Shown in pieces: positions 22,546 to 35,319 of a stretch of DNA of 64,000 bases (position 1 is its first letter; each line of letters starts with the position of its first letter). A program made the translations under genes and the position numbers. This DNA comes from Climacium dendroides (taxonomy: Eukaryota; Streptophyta; Bryopsida; Hypnales; Climaciaceae): the NCBI GenBank assembly GCA_950106755.1, contig OX467091.1, positions 8,883,538 through 8,947,537 of the forward strand, read 5' to 3'. The notes under the pieces are model-generated. The model worked only from the letters and a program-made list of their open reading frames with translations, was not told the origin of the DNA and made no database searches.

Positions 22546-24207
22546 TGAAAATTTTGAAATTGCGATTTTTTGCAGTTCCCTAGTTCCTAGAAAATTGTAG
22601 CACATGCTCTCAATTGTATGACCTATTTATTTGGGCCCACAAAAAAGGCTTTTAAATGAAAAAAGGCCCACTTTCATGGAATAAGGCCCCTTGGCAGTGG
22701 CCCCTACTTCATTTTGCATGAAAATGTTGTGGCAAAGCCCTCTACAGTACTTCGCCATTTGTCATGCCTGCAATTCAGTCCTTTTGTTGTGGAAGCCCAA
22801 GGTATTAGTCCCTTTTTCTATTTTAAAATAATAGCGTGGACAATAGGTGCTCCCAATTCAATGGCCTAATTTTTTGGGCCTAGAAGAATGGATTAAAAAT
22901 ATAAAGGGCCCACTCTGATGAAATTCTGAAGCTGAATATCACCTTTTCCTTGTCCTTATTTACTATGTTCATCACTTCATGAGCATCAAGATAATAAATG
23001 TATATTAATTTCATATGTAGAATATTTACCTTGACAATTTTAGAATGCAGTAGCCCATAGAAACAATTTTTAATTCACCACTTGTCGTTAGAATGTACCC
23101 ACATTTTTTAAAGCCTTGTGGAAGCACCTGCCCTTTCTTCAACATTTTTCTCTACTGGGCAGCACCCCCCAACACTACTCAGTTGCTGCCTGAAGTGGCC
23201 CCGAACAAAGCTGCTAACGTGGATAAACTGCGTTCTCGATGATGTCATTGAAAAAATGTCTTATGTTGTGTCAAACGTCGTGGAGGACATGTGACGTTGC
23301 AAGTGACACTAAGATATTCTTTGAATTTTGTTGCCCTGTTTTTGGTGACATCAACTGAAATCTCGTCAAAAAATCAACATTTTTTCGGAAACGTCGCATG
23401 TTTTCAAAAAACATGTGACATCTTTCTGGACGTCACGTGTTTTTGTAAAAACATGAGGAAAAACGTAGTTTTCTTATAGTGCTCGTTGGTTTTCATTCAT
23501 TTTCACTCATTGTTGAAGTAATCTGGTGTAAGTCCCAACCAAGTTGTGTTGTGTATTTTCATTCTTGATTTTGTGTCATTGAAAGTTGTCTGAATGTGTA
23601 TCAGTCTGTGTCTGTGGTTTGAGTTAGAAGTGTGATGAATCTGTCTATGTCCTAGTTGGTGGTGTGTGAAATTGGACTAAGTGTGTGTCAGTCTATTTGA
23701 GTTGTAATCATAACCGAGTTTGGAAGTTGAATGTGGAATAGAGCAAGTCAAGTTTAATGGGAGATTGTGAGTAAGCCAAGCGGGATTGATTAAGTGATAA
23801 GAACTTGTGAATCCTAATTGGCGATTTAGGGAAAGAAATGTCGTGAAATTTGAGATTTGATAGGAGTTGAGGATATAAATTAAGTGCAGATTGATAGGAA
23901 TCAATTGTAGATCCTAGTTGAAATGTTGTGCAAAAATGTTTAGCCAATTGAATGTATATATCTTATGAAAATTTGTAACAGTAATTTAATCACCAATTCG
24001 GTATTAATATAAAAATATGTTTCCAACCGAATTGGTGTGTTGTGTTTAGTATGATGGATGAATGTTTAATTTGTGCTGTGGTGGAATTATGTTGTTAGTC
24101 TATTTGGAAAGAGTTCCAGTGTGTCCTTGTATGTTTGATTCAGTCAAAGTCATAAATTAAAGCAGGTGTGTATGTGTCATTATAAGTATGGCTGTTACAA
24201 CAACCAC

Positions 24208-24250
24208 TTTTGGGTGCATTGTGACAAACTGTGTCACAATGCACCCCAAA
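24208..24250. repeat. Short perfect-stem hairpin
   Basis: Arms of about 18 bp (TTTGGGTGCATTGTGACA and its near-exact inverse) separated by six bases. No U-run follows on either side that would suggest a terminator; probably a remnant of a palindromic MITE. Confidence 0.6.
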
Positions 24251-25361
24251 TCCAAATTTTTTTTATTAATTTTCCAGCAACCCCCTGAATTTTTTGAAAT
24301 TAATTTTTAAAATTTAAAATTTTCATGGCTTCTCCCTTCCCCCTGCCCTCTTGAAATTTTTAGAAAGGAATGCAATTGATAAATAATATGGGATAAATAT
24401 CATCATATATCTTGTATTTGTATTTGTATTCATATTCATATCCAGTATTGTACCACATTTATATCCATATTCACATTCAATATTTATTGTATATTTGTAT
24501 ACAATATTGTATCCGTACCCAATATTCATTTTGATATTTGTATCCGTATTGATATTTGGACGGCTCAAATTAAATCTCACAAAATCAATGGCTTGTGATT
24601 TTCTAAGAAATCAACGACGATTTTGGAAGGTAAACATGTTTGCAAAACAAACAATCAATGGCCTTCAAATTTTTTGAGAAAGAGGGCAACTAATACAAAC
24701 CAAGGGTGACAGCCTCTTTTCACTGGATTGTTAAACTATGAAATCAAATTGGAAAGTAAAATTTAAAGATTCAATTGTTATGAGCATGGGATTTACCACA
24801 TTTTAGCCTGTTGAGTGAATTAAGTTCAAGTGTATCTTACCTATGGTCAAAGAAGTAAAATTAGAATTTAATGATAAATTAGCTGAGTGGAATTTAGAAA
24901 CTAAATTAACAAGTTGGAAAGGAATGGATTATTATTTGTCTCATTTGTAATTGCAAATCCAGTAGGAAGTAGTGTGTATAAATAGAAGAGACTTGGTTAA
25001 ATACCAAGTTGGTCTAGGTTGCAAGCAGTCTTTGAATTACATTACCAAATTGGAAACCTTTTGTGGAGAAGTCGATTAGGAGTTAGCAGTGGAATAGAAA
25101 CGACTTCCATACATTTGCCTTGCAACTACAAAATGATTGCACATAGTGCGAGTGACTTGGGACCCCTCTTTATCGCAACCAAACTCATTCAAATTGACCT
25201 CTATTGTCATATAAGAATACACTTTTGCAATTCACCTAGTATATGAGTGCGCCATAGTTACACCCTACTACACCTCATGCAACGTGGCAAAGAAAGTAAC
25301 TTCATGACATGCATTCATGACTTCATTCATATAAGAAGGAAATTGTAAAAAAAATTTCAAT

Positions 25362-26130
25362 CACTACTAGAAAATGGTATCCAAGTCAACAAAAATTTTA
25401 ACAATTTTTTGTTGACTAGGATACTGTATTGACCGTTTTAACATTTTTTTCTTGATTTGAACAAGTTAACAAAATGGTTACTGAATTTTTGTTGATTCAA
25501 ATAGTGCAACGTCCAAATCAACAAAAAAGTTAACACTTTTTTGTTAAGACATACTTCACACATGATGGTGATATAAGATAGGTGACTTTGATGACATAAG
25601 AGAGGAGAAGACAAGCTCTTTATACAAATGGAGTAATAAAAAGTTAAAACAAACCATATGGAATATGTAAATCATTCATAGTCTTAATTCACATATCCCA
25701 TATTGTTTGTTCTACCTTCTACCACCCCATTTCTATAAAGAGCTTGTCTTCTCCTCTCTTTTGTCACCAAAGTCACCTCTCTTCTATTACCAAATATTGA
25801 GTTTTAAGAAACTTGTCTTTTAAATTAATTGTAAAGTCTAATTTTCTTCTAATTAAATTATAAAGTCTAAGTTTGGGTCATGTTTGTGTGTTGTTTTTGG
25901 CCTACATGGTAGTTTGTATTGGGTTGGTTTTTGGCTTGTCATATGGCAGTCATTCATTGAGCAAATTTTAAAATGAATTAATATTATTATTTTTTTGATT
26001 TGACCACCATAACAAAATGAACAACAGTTTTTTGTTAGGTACTGTCCAAGACAACGTGATTACAGATACAAACACCCTCAACACTTTTTTGTTAATTCTT
26101 TATTGACATGGTGACTATTTTCTACTTATG
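25362..26130. mobile_element. CACTA-type MITE with internal hairpin
   Basis: The left end CACTACTAGAAAATGG (25362) and right end CTATTTTCTACTTATG (26130) are imperfect inverted repeats, with AAT on both sides as a 3-bp target duplication. Subterminal motifs (GTTAACA, TTTTTTGTT) repeat. Inside, 25568-25625 and 25730-25790 form an inverted repeat of about 55 bp centred on GAGGAGAAGACAAGCTCTTT. Confidence 0.65.
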
Positions 26131-28411
26131 AATCTTATGAATTTCAAGACCATGATTGTAGTGTGTGACTAATATTTATAGAAGTGTTTCTATCATGGAA
26201 GAGTCAGAAGTGGTGCTCAAGTCCAAAGTCCCTGCTCACCAAGAAAGTTCACAGCACCATAGGCTACTACATCAGTTTCAAATACTTTTGGTCCTATACT
26301 ATATTACTCCCCTTCATGTCTTTAATCTTGTGCTAGTCTACCCGTTCATTGGGATACATGAATGGCACCTCTGGTATCAAAATCTTCTTAACGTCTATTT
26401 TGAACTACGTGTCTGGGATCTCTTCGCCATGGTACCACTACTACCTAGGTAGTCTGCTAATTGTGGCTATGGCTATTTTATGTCTTATCGACTATAGATT
26501 CATGAGTATGACACCGTCTCCGTGCTTGTACTACAAGCAAGTCAAAAATAAGTTTACTATTAGAGCGACAAGGCACTAAATGTGTAGGTGGCAAGGGACA
26601 ACAACATGGACTTGTTTATGACTAGACTGTTACTAGAAGGTGACTCATAAGTCACTTCCACAAGAATTGTATATGACTTCCATGTGACTTCTAGGATGGT
26701 GATGTCTATCCTCAATAATAGTCCGTTTAGTTTTTAGGCTTGCCGGATAGAAACGCACTTTAGAATGACCTTGAAGTCAATGTAGTGACATGAAAGCAAC
26801 ACTAGGGCATCATAAGGGCAAGGGGGGGCATGCAATAGACGACCTCATTCAATATGTTGATAGTGGTCAATAGGGGGCTTACGATGCCACTTTCCAAAAG
26901 AATTAGGACGTTTCAAGAACCTAAATTTTGCCATTGTTCTTGTCGATACAAGAGAGGTGACGAACTATAAGGGCTCAAGGTTCCAATGCATTGCACTCAT
27001 TATCTGTTGCCTATTGTCCATGATGTTCTGTACCCTGTACATTGTTGTCTAGCAAATTCATCCCTAACTATGTAGCATAGTGAAATTACATATCAGACAT
27101 CTAGACTCCTACCGCATCCCCCCAAAAGGATGACATTTAACTAGGTATACTAATCTGGTAATGTGAACCTAGGAGAGTTGATTTGTGACTCCTGGATGAC
27201 TATAGCACAGCGCAATTATGACTAACACATCACTGCATAGTAACTACTAGTTTTCTTTCCCACTCAATCCTCATTTTGCTACAACTATGTATCAACTCAG
27301 GAGGAAGAAGGGAAGGAAATGGGCTAGGGATATGTAAGGCATTTTATGTTCTTTGTGGAGGGTCTTGAATTTCTTTTTGGTATTGTGGATGTCAACTTCG
27401 CTCGTGTGACCGCCTTCTATGTCTTCACTTATACAAAAAATTATATAAAATTAGTCGTGGCTTTCTCAAGAGAGGTGAAGGGACACCATGGGAGGCATGT
27501 GCAAGCATGTGGTATGCCAGTCCCCTCACCTTCCACAATGTCTACAAACTCATACACATGTCCAATGCGGCATTTGTGTAGCATTTCTGACATTGATTTG
27601 TTGACAATTTGTGGGTATTTGGACCAGAAAGCAACAACATCATAGCATTCATCAAAAGCCTCCAAGAGTGTCCATATGTATTGTTTGAGGTACTCTTTGT
27701 CATCTACCAATGTTCAATTCACTTCACATAGAATGGAAGATTGATAATGACATTAGCCTCAAGATTGCATGAAACCCAACTATGCTTACTATCAACGATT
27801 AAAGTGTTTGCTAAGCTAAAAATAGGCCATGTAAAAAATACTACTTCTAAACTTTTTTTCTACTCATTTGAAACCCCATCTTTGACATTTGTGGTATAAG
27901 TACGCAACAATAATGTATTGGTAAATGTTTTGCAAAGGAAAACGGATTTCAAACAACATGAAGCAGTAGTGATGGCATCTTGAGGAAGACCCTAAACCCT
28001 AACCTGCAACGGCATTTGTGAAAGACATTAACAAACACAAGTCCCGTTATGCTAGTTTATCTGTCGCAACTTGATCCTTCTTACATTGCCACTTTATATG
28101 GTTACAAGCAATCACGAAATTCATTGTACCTATAACAATGGCCTTGTTATTGGACGTGGTGGCCTCTAACGTAGAATCACATCCAATCGCCATTTCAAGA
28201 CTTCTCTTCCGCCACTTTCCGTTGTCCACTAATACTATAGACTTCTTCACTAGTGATCCTCAAAGGCCTTGGCGCCTTGATTCAGTGCGTGGACCTTCAG
28301 CATTCCTCTTCTTAGTGGCGGTTTTAGTGAAAGATTTTGTCTTTGCAACTTCTTCTTTCCTATGTTGTCACCAATGACCTATTCAGTTGATGGCAAAATT
28401 CTAAATGCCTA
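26131..28411. other. Degenerate region, possible decayed coding blocks
   Basis: On the plus strand near 26349-26500 there is a protein-like run (LNYVSGISSPWYHYYLG). On the minus strand 27441-27710 reads LLEAFDECYDVVAFWSKYPQ, which loosely recalls the middle of NIF/FCP1-type phosphatases, and 28047-28377 is lysine-rich. None has a complete domain or joins convincingly. I cannot assign functions. Confidence 0.25.
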
Positions 28412-28605
28412 TACTACAAGAGAAGCACGTCCGAAATGACAGAAATCAGCTAGTCCTAATCTACAGAAATTTGACGAATTTCAGTCCGAAATGACAAAAA
28501 CTGTCCGAATCTACAGAAAATTGCCTAAATTGACAAAAAACTGTCAATTTTCTGTAGATTAGGTCTAGCTGATTTTTGTCATTTCGGACTGCTTTTCTTA
28601 TAGTG
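28412..28605. mobile_element. 194-bp CACTA-type MITE
   Basis: Terminal inverted repeats of about 65 bp: left begins TACTACAAGAGAAGCACGTC, right end is the inverse of CACTATAAGAAAAGCAGTCC. CTA flanks both sides as a target duplication (28409-28411 and 28606-28608). Almost the whole element folds into one hairpin. No coding capacity. Confidence 0.85.
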
Positions 28606-29099
28606 CTAAATCCTCAAGCAACCTCATGATAGTCCATTGTAAGAGAAAACACGAATGGGAAGATGGCAGAAGGGTGCAAGCATAACAAAGTGAGGAGGAA
28701 GACAATGGCACTAGAAGAAAAACGTGTCCGTTGTAACCCACTGGAATGCAACTATGTGTCCTATACAACTATCGTACAACTGTTGCCCTCCATATTTGCA
28801 CCAAATTGATCGTGTACTTTGTTCTAGTTGCAAAATAGTTGTAGAATGATGTGTAACTTTACGAGAGAATAACAGAAGAGTAGATGTGAAGCATTTTACA
28901 TCCGAAGTACATCAATGTCATCGATGTACGGTCCTGAACTTCAATGTATCAAATTGTAGTTAGATGTAGTTTGAAAAATAACTGCAGTTCAACTAGAAAG
29001 CTTTACGAGAGAGTAACAGAAGTGTAGATGTGAAGCACTCTACATCCAAAGTTCATCAACGTTGTTGATGTATGGTCTTGGACTTCAACGCATAAAACT

Positions 29100-29960
29100 G
29101 TAATAAGATATAGTTTGAAAAATGATCAAAGCTCAACTGCAATACAACTATAGTACAACTATAAAATAACTACAGTGCAATTACACAACAACTATAGTGC
29201 AACTGCAAACTAATTATAGTGCAACTATAAAACAACTACAATACAGCTATAGTGCAGACAACTGTAGTGCAACTACAATGCAACTACAAAACACTTCAAC
29301 TATACAACTACAATGCAACTATTACGATTCAAATCTCGCATTGTTACAAACATTTACAAAATAAATAGATATTAGGCATCTATGACTCTTGTAGATGTTA
29401 TGAATCTAAGATTAGCACAGATTTCTAACCATGTCATATAAAAAAATCGGATTGTTGTAGATTTCATATATGTAGGACAAGTTTAGATTTTAAAGATCCT
29501 AAAGAGTTATAAGTTTAAATGAAATTTCATCATACTACTATTACAAAACAATTACAATGCAACAACAACTCAACTACAGTGCAACTCGAAAACAATTACA
29601 ATGCAACTAAAAGACATCTATAATGCAACTAAAAAACAACTGCAATGCAACTTCAAAATTACTACAATGCAACTCGAAAACAATTACAATGCAACTAAAA
29701 GACATCTATAATGCAACTAAAAAACAACTGCAATGCGACTTCAAAATTTCTAAAGTGCAACTACAAATCAATTGCAATGCAACTAGAAAACAACTTCAAT
29801 GCAACTACAAACGAACTAGAAAACAACTACAATGCAACTACAAACTAACTAAGAAACAACTACAATGCAACTACAAATCAACTACAATGCAACTAGAAAA
29901 CAACTACAATGCAACTAGAAAAACAATTACAATTCAAGTAAACAACAATGAGGATGCAAT
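29100..29960. repeat. Left subterminal repeats of the CACTA element
   Basis: Dozens of GCAACTA and AACTACAATGCAACTA units. The inverse orientation is used on the right side. Open frames here (for example 29623-29970) only reflect the repeat. Confidence 0.85.
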
Positions 29961-32390
29961 TATAAGATGACTTCATTGCCAAAAAAACGAACTAAAATTT
30001 GAATACCAAATGATTACAGTTCATATGCAAAACATCTACAATTCATAAATGCTCTCAATATCTTATAGCTACTAAGACACTCTCTTCCACAGATAATTCT
30101 ATAGCTTCAACTAAAGATGGAATAGTAGGTAACGGAAGTACATCTTCTGGAGTAGCTAAACCAGAAGCTACCAGTCGACACGCCCATCTGTAAACCCCAC
30201 CTCCAAACCTATCCAGTCCAGACATACAATGGCAAAAGTAGAGGTAGCACTTGAGCATTATGAAGTTGTATACGACAACTGTGTCATCCTCAATTTTCTT
30301 AGAATGAACATTTTCTTAGAAAATTTTTAATCTCGATTAACTCCATTGAACTTTTAGGATACGCATGTGGCGGCATTCCACCCACATGTGGACTCCAATA
30401 GTGCCATGTGTCGATGAAAGTTGTTTACTTTGTCATTCATCCTATGATAAGATGACATGTGTACAGATGATGAGGTAAAACATGTGGACTACAACAACCT
30501 AGTGTTTATCTTCTCCATCTCCTTCACTACCGCTTTGCTGTGTTCTCGCCGTCGCCGCTTTGTTGTTCTTGTCTATCATCTTTACTGTGATCTATACTAG
30601 TGAGTTAATGTTAGTTTAGTATTAATTCACTCTTGAGGGAATATTAGTTTAGTGCTACATTAGTATTGGTTCTTTTTGGAGTGAACGCAAGTTTAGTGAT
30701 ACTCTAGTGCCAAAATTGTGGTTGCAGGATTGTGTTGCGAGGTAAAGAAGGTGCAAGTTTTATATTTTTGAGGTGCTTCTTCCTAAAACCCTAAAGTTGC
30801 GAGGAGAGTTTGTTGTCTCTCGATGATGCTTTTCCATTGCCTTGTGTTCTTAATTTTGAACTTTGTTTTCAATCAGTGTTTATTTCATTTTTTTGAAAAG
30901 GGCATTTTCTAGTTCTTTCAATTAAAGCTGAACTTAAAGCCACGTATTAGTCTCATTATTTTGGGTACAGGAAGGCATTCTCTAGTTCTTTTAATTGAAG
31001 TGAACTTGGAGGTCATGTATTTATTTTATTTTTTTGGGTGCAGGAGGGCGTTTTCTATCTGTTTTGTTGTTTTGAGTGCAAGAGGGTGTACTCTAGCTTG
31101 TTTGGTTGAAGATGAACTTGGAGGTAGCTGGTTGAGTAATCGTATGCATACGGATTCAAAGAAGCACTCGTCGTGGCATTCTTGGTGTTCAATCTGCACC
31201 TTTGTTGGACGTGCACCTTTGTTGGGCGTGATATACATTATTTTCTGGTTTGTTTCTTCTCACTCACGTGGTAGAAAATCAAGTTTGTTTTGGTTGAGGT
31301 GGGGTTGATGGACAGTGCCTAGTTTGTGCGTGCTGGCAACGGAAGACAATGGCAATAACTACTAGAGTCGTTGTAGTAGCCTTGTTTGTGTCCATTTTTC
31401 TTTTGGCTTGAGCTGCAACGCACTATTTATCCTCCTTCTATCTAGATTCATTTTATTATGCAGATCTATCTAGTTATGCAAAAAAAAGATGACTTAACTA
31501 ACTAGCAAGGTCACTCATTCATTCAAAGAAGAAGCGAGAAACTTTGCAATTGTGTGTAATGATTAGGGATCTAAAATTTGGTTGAGGAATTGACGTTGCA
31601 ATCGATTGAGTGGTACGTTCATGATTTATGAGAAAAGAAAGAGGTTAACCAGGTTTGAGGGTTTTGAGGATCAGCAAACTTCGATTTGAGATGTAGAAAT
31701 CAAAAGTAGGTCAGATTTATTGAACTTCTCTTCCCATGGTTTTGCATACTGACATTGAGTGCTAATTTGAATTCTAACTCTCTAGTGTTTACTTTTCTTC
31801 TTGTTTGAACTTCAATTCTTCATTTTGGCAAATCTCTTGATCTACTTGTAGAAAATGACATCTTAGCTAGGTCATTAATTTAAAGAAGGAGTGTCTTCTC
31901 GTTTTGTGTGAATCATGATGATGAAAGAGATTTGGTTCTTAATTGAGGAAGTTCTAATAAGTTGCACATGAGTTCCTAAAAGTTATTTTAGCTATTCTCA
32001 TCGTTTCTGGTTATAATGTTAGATTTGAAGGCGATTAGGTTGATGGCATAAGATTAGTAGTTGTTGTACATTAATTGCATAGTAGTTGAAAGGGTTAGTA
32101 GTAGTTGTATATTATCTGCAAGGTTATTGTTGCCTTGTAGTTGCAAATATTAATAGTAGTTGTACATTAGTTGCATAGTAGTTGAAAAGATTATTAGTAA
32201 TTGTATATTATTTGCAAGGATTACTAGTAGTTGTATATTAGTTGCAAACTAGTTGTAAGGATTAAAAGTAGTTGTATACTTGTTGTATAGTAGTTGCAAG
32301 GATCATTAATAGTTGTTTAATTGTTGCAAAATAGTTGTAGGATTAGTAGTAGTCACAATTTTATGTATATTACATTAACCATTACAACCA

Positions 32391-33684
32391 TTGTTTGTTT
32401 GTGGTCAAAAAGTTGTGTTATCAGGATTTCAAGCCAAAATGATTGCATTGAAAAGTAAACAAAATGAATTAGACAAGTTCAAAGTCAAAATATTTACAAC
32501 TATAGAGCGGAATACGAAAACTATTGAAGCAATGCAGGAGATGTTGATGACGTTTTTGCAAGGGAACAGTAGTGGCCAAATTCATGAGCCAATATCTACT
32601 AAGAATGAGCCTAGGGCCATTGAAAATGAGTCAGTGTCTACTGAGAAGGGGGTCATTGATCCATCGGATCCTGCATCAAATTCATTGGATCCTACATCAA
32701 AGAGCAACACTATATCATTAGATCCTATACCAAGTAACTCTATATTAGAGAGCAACATTGCGGGCTCTAATGTGGAACCTATTGACTATATTGAACCACC
32801 TGAAATTGTTGTAAATCCTACAAATTCTACCTTGGTGTTAGGAGGTCAGCAATCCTACTTTGGTGATGGGAGTGTAGAGAAGGGTCCTTAGGACAAAGAT
32901 GGGAGTGTGGAGAAAGGTTCTGAAGACAAAGAACTAGGTGAGGATGAAGGTGAGGGAAAAGATAGAGCCAACGGTGATGTACTAATATTGGATGGCTCTA
33001 CTCCTAAACCATCGAAGAATTCAAAAAATCCTAATACGAGAATGTAGTTAAGAGGAAAGGAGCAAGAGGTGAGGACAATTACCTATATAAATAATTTGAA
33101 GCTAAATTTTTTTTGATAACTTTTGATATTGATAAATTACTTATAATGATTGTGGTTAAATGTTGCAGAAACCTTTGGTCAGGAAGGAGATCTTGAGGAG
33201 GAAGAGGGTTCAGACCAAGGTTCGATCTAAACCCAAACCTCAGCCTAAACAAAGGCCAAAGGTGACATTTCCAAAGGTAGTCCCTACATTTCATTGTTTA
33301 TATATTATATGTTAAAGTTAGCTAAATTGTTGATGTATGCATATTTATTTATATATATTTATGTTTGCTCATTAATGTTTTGTTTTGTATTGTAAACAAC
33401 TACAATTTTCAATTGGCCAGCACGTTTTCTTTTTAAATCGAGCAACACCTGGGCAAATTGTAGCAATTGGATATGTCATTGGTATCGAAAGAGAAGCTTT
33501 TTATCATACAAAGCCTATACCACAAGGGTGGTATAAGCTTGATATTGCACATACATCAAGTGGTTTTATGGACTTGATGTATCCTAATCCAACAGGAAAT
33601 CAATTAAAGTTGAAGGACGTTGTAGGAGCTAATACCATATGGAATGAGCGATTCATAGTCATTCTTGCATGTAATGACAAGTAA
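32391..33684 (+). pseudogene. CACTA accessory-type protein, DUF8039-like C-terminus, with in-frame stops
   Basis: Three blocks: 32391 to about 33069 (a coiled-coil-like N-terminus, then acidic serine/proline-rich repeats); about 33169-33275 (KPLVRKEILRRKR, a basic segment bounded by a TTGCAG acceptor and a GTAGTC donor); and about 33400-33684. The last block (GQIVAIGYVIG..YKLDI..LKDVVGANTIWNERFIVI) resembles the domain at the C-terminus of plant CACTA ORF proteins (DUF8039-like), which ends in a conserved IAWP. In block one the frame is crossed by TAG near 32889-32891 and again near 33046. It lies inside the CACTA element in the same orientation as its ends. Confidence 0.5.
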
Positions 33685-33889
33685 ATTAGTAACTATGTTT
33701 TTTGGACTAGCAATGTACATATTTATCTAATATATATGGGTTTTGTATTGTTTTGTGTGAACAATGATTGTCTCTATCTCTATTGTGTTTTCTATTGCTT
33801 TGTGTGAAAAATGATTGTCTCTGTCTCTATTGGCTTGTAGTAGTTAAGTTACAAACTAATCATGTAGTTAACTAGTCGCTCCTTTAATT

Positions 33890-34860
33890 GCATATAGGTT
33901 GCAAATGGTGGAAATTAGTTGCATATAGGTTATATAGTAATTGCATAGTAGTTATATACTAAATCAATGGTAAAAACAGTTGCATACTAGTTGCATGTAG
34001 AATATATAAAAAATTGAGAGTTAGTTGTATAATAGTTGCATACTAGTTGCATGTAGAATATATAAAAAATTGAGAGTTAGTTGTATAATAGTTGCATATG
34101 AGTTGCACTTGTGTTGCAAAATAATAATAATAATATATAAATGTTGAGAAGTAGTTGCATATAAGTTGCAAATGAGTTGTAAAATGAGTTGCAAAAGAGT
34201 TGCAAAATGAACTGCATAGTAGTTGCAAATAGGTTTAGAAGGAGTTGCATACTAGTTTCATATAGGTTGCAAAAGGGATTGCATGTAGGTTGCAAAAGGG
34301 ATTGCATTTAGGTTGCAAAATGAGTTGCACACTAGTTGCATATTGGATGCATATAGATTCCCAATGAGTTGGATATTAGTTGCATGCAAGTTGTAAAAAG
34401 AGTTGGATGTTAGTTGTAAAAACAGTTGGATATTAGTTACATTCAAGTTAGAAAATGAATTGCATACTAGTTGGATGTAGATTGCAAAATTAGTTGCATA
34501 GTAGTTGCAAAATGAGTCGCATACTAGTTGTATATACGTTGTAAATGAGTTATATATAGGTTGCAAATCAGTGGCATACTAGTCGCATATAGGTTGCATA
34601 CCATCACATATTATAGTTGAAAAGAATCGCAAAGTTCAAATTTAAACCAAGTACATTAATTATAAAGAAGTAGTTGAGTAGTGAATATTGAATTCATTAG
34701 TTTCACGCGGCAATGTGTATCTTGTCAGAAGATATGCAGGATGAAGTTTTACAGAAAATCATCCGATATGATGTGCACTTGCAACTCTCCTGCAACTCGT
34801 GCAACTTGTCCACTGCGACTACATGCTCCAAATTATCACCTAGTCGCAAATGTCCTTTGC
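33890..34860. repeat. Right subterminal repeats of the CACTA element
   Basis: Repeated TAGTTGCATA, AGTTGCAAA and ATAGGTTGC units, the inverse of the left subterminal motif. Long frames on the minus strand here are repeat by-products. Confidence 0.85.
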
Positions 34861-35319
34861 AACTCTAAAACCAGTTGCTAACTACAGTCGCAAAACCCTT
34901 CGATTTCTTCTAGTGTGGCTAGGGTTTTTCTAACCACCCCATTAGTATTTGCTTCATGCCACCCTATGCGACTGTAGCCACGTGGTCGGAGAAGTTTTTT
35001 GCTAGCCTTGTCCAAAATCCTTCGGGTAGATGTCAGACACCCCTCCAAAAAGACATGTGCCTCACGAACGACTAGGGAGTCACCATGAAGTCATTTGGGA
35101 GTCGCACACCAATACAATGCATTACTAGTATGTAATTGCCATATATTAGGCAATAACTTTGGTGTCCACATCCCTTTTTTCACACTTGCTATCAACAAAA
35201 AAACTCCCTCAAGTAGCGGCTCATCCACACTTCATCCCATAATTACAGAGAATGTTCATAAGTCCAAAGATATCAAAGCTCATGCAATGGTACACGGAAA
35301 ATTGAACAACTAAGAAGGT

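Larger units (their letters stand above)
21471..25361. other. AT-rich repeat DNA without a gene
   Basis: Besides the minisatellite (22.1 kb) and the hairpin (24.2 kb), I see only AT-rich DNA with loosely repeated TTGG and TAGTTGG phrases. A CACTA-type right end (TTTTCTTATAGTG, near 23467-23480) is present without a clear left partner. A TATAAATAG box lies at about 24977. Confidence 0.4.
28709..34915 (+). mobile_element. Complete CACTA (En/Spm-like) element, 6.2 kb
   Basis: Both ends begin CACTAGAAGAAA in inverted orientation, and TGG directly flanks both sides (28706-28708 and 34916-34918), the 3-bp target duplication typical of CACTA elements. Both subterminal regions are packed with short repeats: GCAACTA on the left (about 29100-29960) and the inverse TAGTTGC on the right (33890-34860). 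Subterminal repeats of this kind are known transposase-binding sites in CACTA elements. No TNP2 transposase frame is visible inside; one accessory-type gene is at 32.4-33.7 kb. It therefore looks non-autonomous. Confidence 0.88.

Noticed and set aside
23173..23480. A complete CACTA MITE ending at the TTTTCTTATAGTG near 23480
   Set aside because: A right end is present, but I could not find a matching left end or target duplication.
27441..27710. A second HAD/FCP1 phosphatase domain
   Set aside because: Only a short resemblance (YDVVAFWSK); the nucleophile and other motifs are absent nearby.
34043..34566. Long minus-strand frames rich in asparagine, glutamine and leucine
   Set aside because: Translation of CACTA subterminal repeats.
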